From positions 558,001 to 622,000 of the forward strand of contig OZ243919.1 of assembly GCA_965213885.1 (NCBI GenBank): a DNA stretch of 64,000 bases, written 5' to 3'. Every line of letters begins with the position of its first letter. Positions within the stretch are counted from its first letter, which is position 1. The stretch is from VYFG01 sp965213885 (GTDB lineage: Bacteria; Pseudomonadota; Gammaproteobacteria; Arenicellales; Poriferihabitantaceae). Position numbers and translations under genes: made by a program. Below the pieces are notes generated by a model. The model searched no databases and was not told the DNA's origin. It saw only the letters and a list, made by a program, of their open reading frames with translations. Positions 63,401-64,000 of this stretch are shown in pieces.

Positions 63401-63701
63401 TGAGCACCGCAAGTCCGGGGGTGGAGCTCGAATAGACATGTTCCACGCCCCGGATTTCCGACAGCACCTGCTCCGCCGGGGTGGCTACCAGGCTTTCCAC
63501 CTCCCGGGGGGCGGCGCCCGGAAAGGGGATGAACACGTTGGCGAAGGTGACGTTGATCTGGGGCTCTTCCTCCCTCGGCGTCACCAGAACCGCGAACAGT
63601 CCGAGCAACAGCCCGAGCAGGGCCAGCAGCGGCGTGATCTCCGTGTTCTGGAACGTGCGCGCGATGGAGCCGGAAAGGCCGGTGTCCCGGTCAGTTCGCA
63701 T
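60471..63701 (-). CDS. RND-family efflux permease
   Basis: 1076-residue inner-membrane proton-drug antiporter with two sets of periplasmic and six-helix membrane halves. Seen: N-terminal EITPLLALLGLLLGLFAVLV, PREEEPQINV, TM4 with the proton-relay Asp pair SIGILMDDAIVVVENIHRH, and a second-half STALTLVIIPVAYYAVM. The type (export of amphiphiles rather than CusA-like metals) is inferred; no outer-membrane channel gene is in the window. Its start overlaps the adaptor gene stop by 11 bp. Confidence 0.9.
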   Translation of the reverse strand: MRTDRDTGLSGSIARTFQNTEITPLLALLGLLLGLFAVLVTPREEEPQINVTFANVFIPFPGAAPREVESLVATPAEQVLSEIRGVEHVYSSSTPGLAVLTVQFEVGENRTDAIVRLYDQVFSNMDWLPRGLGVMQPVIKPMGIDDVPIVAITLWSPDRTRGAYELGQIAHAIETQLKRVPGTRDIYTIGAPRQVVNVELDPQALPGHFITIDDIRRTLRSANQIRDNLPVTRDNREILVQAGTFLSDPSELGNLVVGLNRDSPVYLRDVATIRKGPDTPESYVWTGSGLGAAADRDRPAEDSPAVTIVVAKQPGQNAADIARGVFRRIEQLQDTHIPDGVRTLVTRDYGATATDKAMQLITKLVFATASVILLVWLFLGWREAVIVGAAVVITLAATLFASWAWGFTLNRVSLFALIFSIGILMDDAIVVVENIHRHLAMGVKDLLKAIPAAVDEVGGPTILATFTVIAALLPMAFISGLMGPYMSPIPVNASMGMLISLVVAFVFTPWLSYRMLGRVRHGPVPGAANGEASPRLHALFSRIMGPFLAARTGRRNRWLLLAGILLLIALSLSLAGVRLVVLKMLPFDNKSEFQVVLDMPEGTSLEQTARVLGEMGRYLGGIPEVRDYQVYAGTSGPISFNGLVRQYYLRGGAHLGDIQVNLIDKDRRDRDSHEIAGAVRGPIHEIARRHRGDARIVEVPPGPPVHAPLVAEIYGLDYPAQIHAAKTVRGIFNATPDIVDVDSSVEHPGDKRVLVVDRARAARFGVTQARIATALATVLGGEDVVYMHGEHDKYAVPVRLEYAEADKADLNQLLSLRIRGDEETLVPLSEMVRVEDSARAYSIHHKDLLPVVYVTGDMAGDTDSPLYGMFGIFSRLKRETGISQWLFSQPPDPYEPAVKWDGEWQVTYETFRDMGMAYSVGLLMIYLLVVAQFRSYITPLVIMAPIPLTVIGVMPGHALLGAQFTATSMIGMIALAGIIVRNSILLVDFINREVASGVPFKDAVVRSASVRAKPIVLTGLAAMVGAFFILDDPIFSGLAVALISGILVSTALTLVIIPVAYYAVMAKRSARDVPAG

Positions 63702-64000
63702 CGCCGCCGGTTCCGGTTTTCAGCGCGGCGACTGCCGCCGCCGGGTCCAGGATCACCCGCTCGCCCGCCTCGAGTCCGGACAGGATGGTCGTGCGGCCGT
63801 TGCCCAGCGTCCTGCCCGGCCGGATGTGGCGGAAGCTGATGCCGCCATCCTGGTCCAGTACGTAGATTCCGGTCACCTCGGAACGAGCAACCACCGCCTG
63901 GGACGGGACGGTGAGGACCCTGGCCAGGCCGGTCACGAAGGCGGCCTTGACGTACATGCCCGGGAAGAGCCCGTCCTGGCCGGGCGGGAGGTCGATCCGG
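63691..64000 (-). CDS. RND periplasmic adaptor (membrane fusion protein), C-terminal part
   Basis: The frame is open to the window edge, so the N-terminus is missing. The visible 102 residues are the end of the beta-barrel and membrane-proximal domain (LFPGMYVKAAFVTGLARVLT; VPSQAVVARSEVTGIYVLDQ; LSGLEAGERVILDPAAAVAA). It is upstream of and overlapping the permease gene, as in most RND operons. Confidence 0.85.
   Translation of the reverse strand, partial: RIDLPPGQDGLFPGMYVKAAFVTGLARVLTVPSQAVVARSEVTGIYVLDQDGGISFRHIRPGRTLGNGRTTILSGLEAGERVILDPAAAVAALKTGTGGDAN

Overview
The window looks like part of a high-G+C gammaproteobacterial chromosome. It carries the pcnB, yciO-trpS-scpA-scpB-rluB and rpsT/murJ-ribF-lspA-ispH blocks typical of that class. 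Its accessory content is rich in catabolism of organic nitrogen compounds (FAD oxidoreductases, MttB-superfamily methyltransferases, aldehyde dehydrogenases, class III aminotransferases, a polyamine-type ABC importer), as is common in marine or host-associated bacteria. No species assignment is possible from the sequence alone.

Layout. 1-13.2 kb is backbone: the 3' part of acnB, pcnB, a chromosome-segregation/pseudouridine-synthase operon, rpsT (TTG start) divergent from murJ-ribF-lspA-ispH (ileS and fkpB are missing from their usual places), and an exported PQQ-type sugar dehydrogenase. 13.3-26.4 kb is a 12.9-kb insertion bounded by a 129-bp direct repeat. Each copy holds the promoter and 5' half of a tRNA-Thr(CGT); only the right copy is a complete tRNA. 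Just inside the ends are remnants of an integrative conjugative element: a TraI_2/MobH-like relaxase fragment on the left, and a ParA N-terminus and a serine-recombinase tail on the right. The cargo, which resembles Rhodobacteraceae genes, is a dimethylglycine-dehydrogenase-like FAD/GcvT fusion, an MttB-like methyltransferase, a beta-hydroxyacid dehydrogenase, an aldehyde dehydrogenase, a SelA-like PLP enzyme overlapping a DUF4392 (D-glutamate cyclase family) gene, and a class III aminotransferase. Its TRAP transporter survives only as a frameshifted C-terminus next to an IS1380-like fragment.

26.4-31.3 kb is a debris zone: an ISL3 fragment, a group II intron domain V, a thermonuclease-like gene, a frameshifted nuclease-like gene, an intact RES/Xre-type toxin-antitoxin pair and a ribbon-helix-helix protein. 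31.3-37.3 kb is a second, host-like five-gene catabolic operon (gntR-dapA-like-aldh-mttB-like-FAD oxidoreductase) with a visible promoter and palindromic operator. Then come a cytochrome P450, a two-component system divergent from a four-EF-hand protein, an orphan membrane permease, a decayed HepT/MntA toxin-antitoxin pair, and a Rieske protein behind a MerR-type 19-bp-spacer promoter whose divergent regulator is broken.

46-64 kb holds monofunctional pheA, a class III aminotransferase, a GMC oxidoreductase, a Fic remnant, a polyamine-type ABC importer with a perfect intercistronic hairpin, a convergent four-gene aldolase/hydrolase/flavin-monooxygenase/aldehyde-dehydrogenase cluster, a TauE-like exporter, and an RND pump with its adaptor cut by the window edge.

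The strongest themes are two independent MttB-like plus FAD-oxidoreductase modules, neither with a corrinoid protein, and a tRNA gene whose 5' half rather than 3' half is duplicated at an element boundary.
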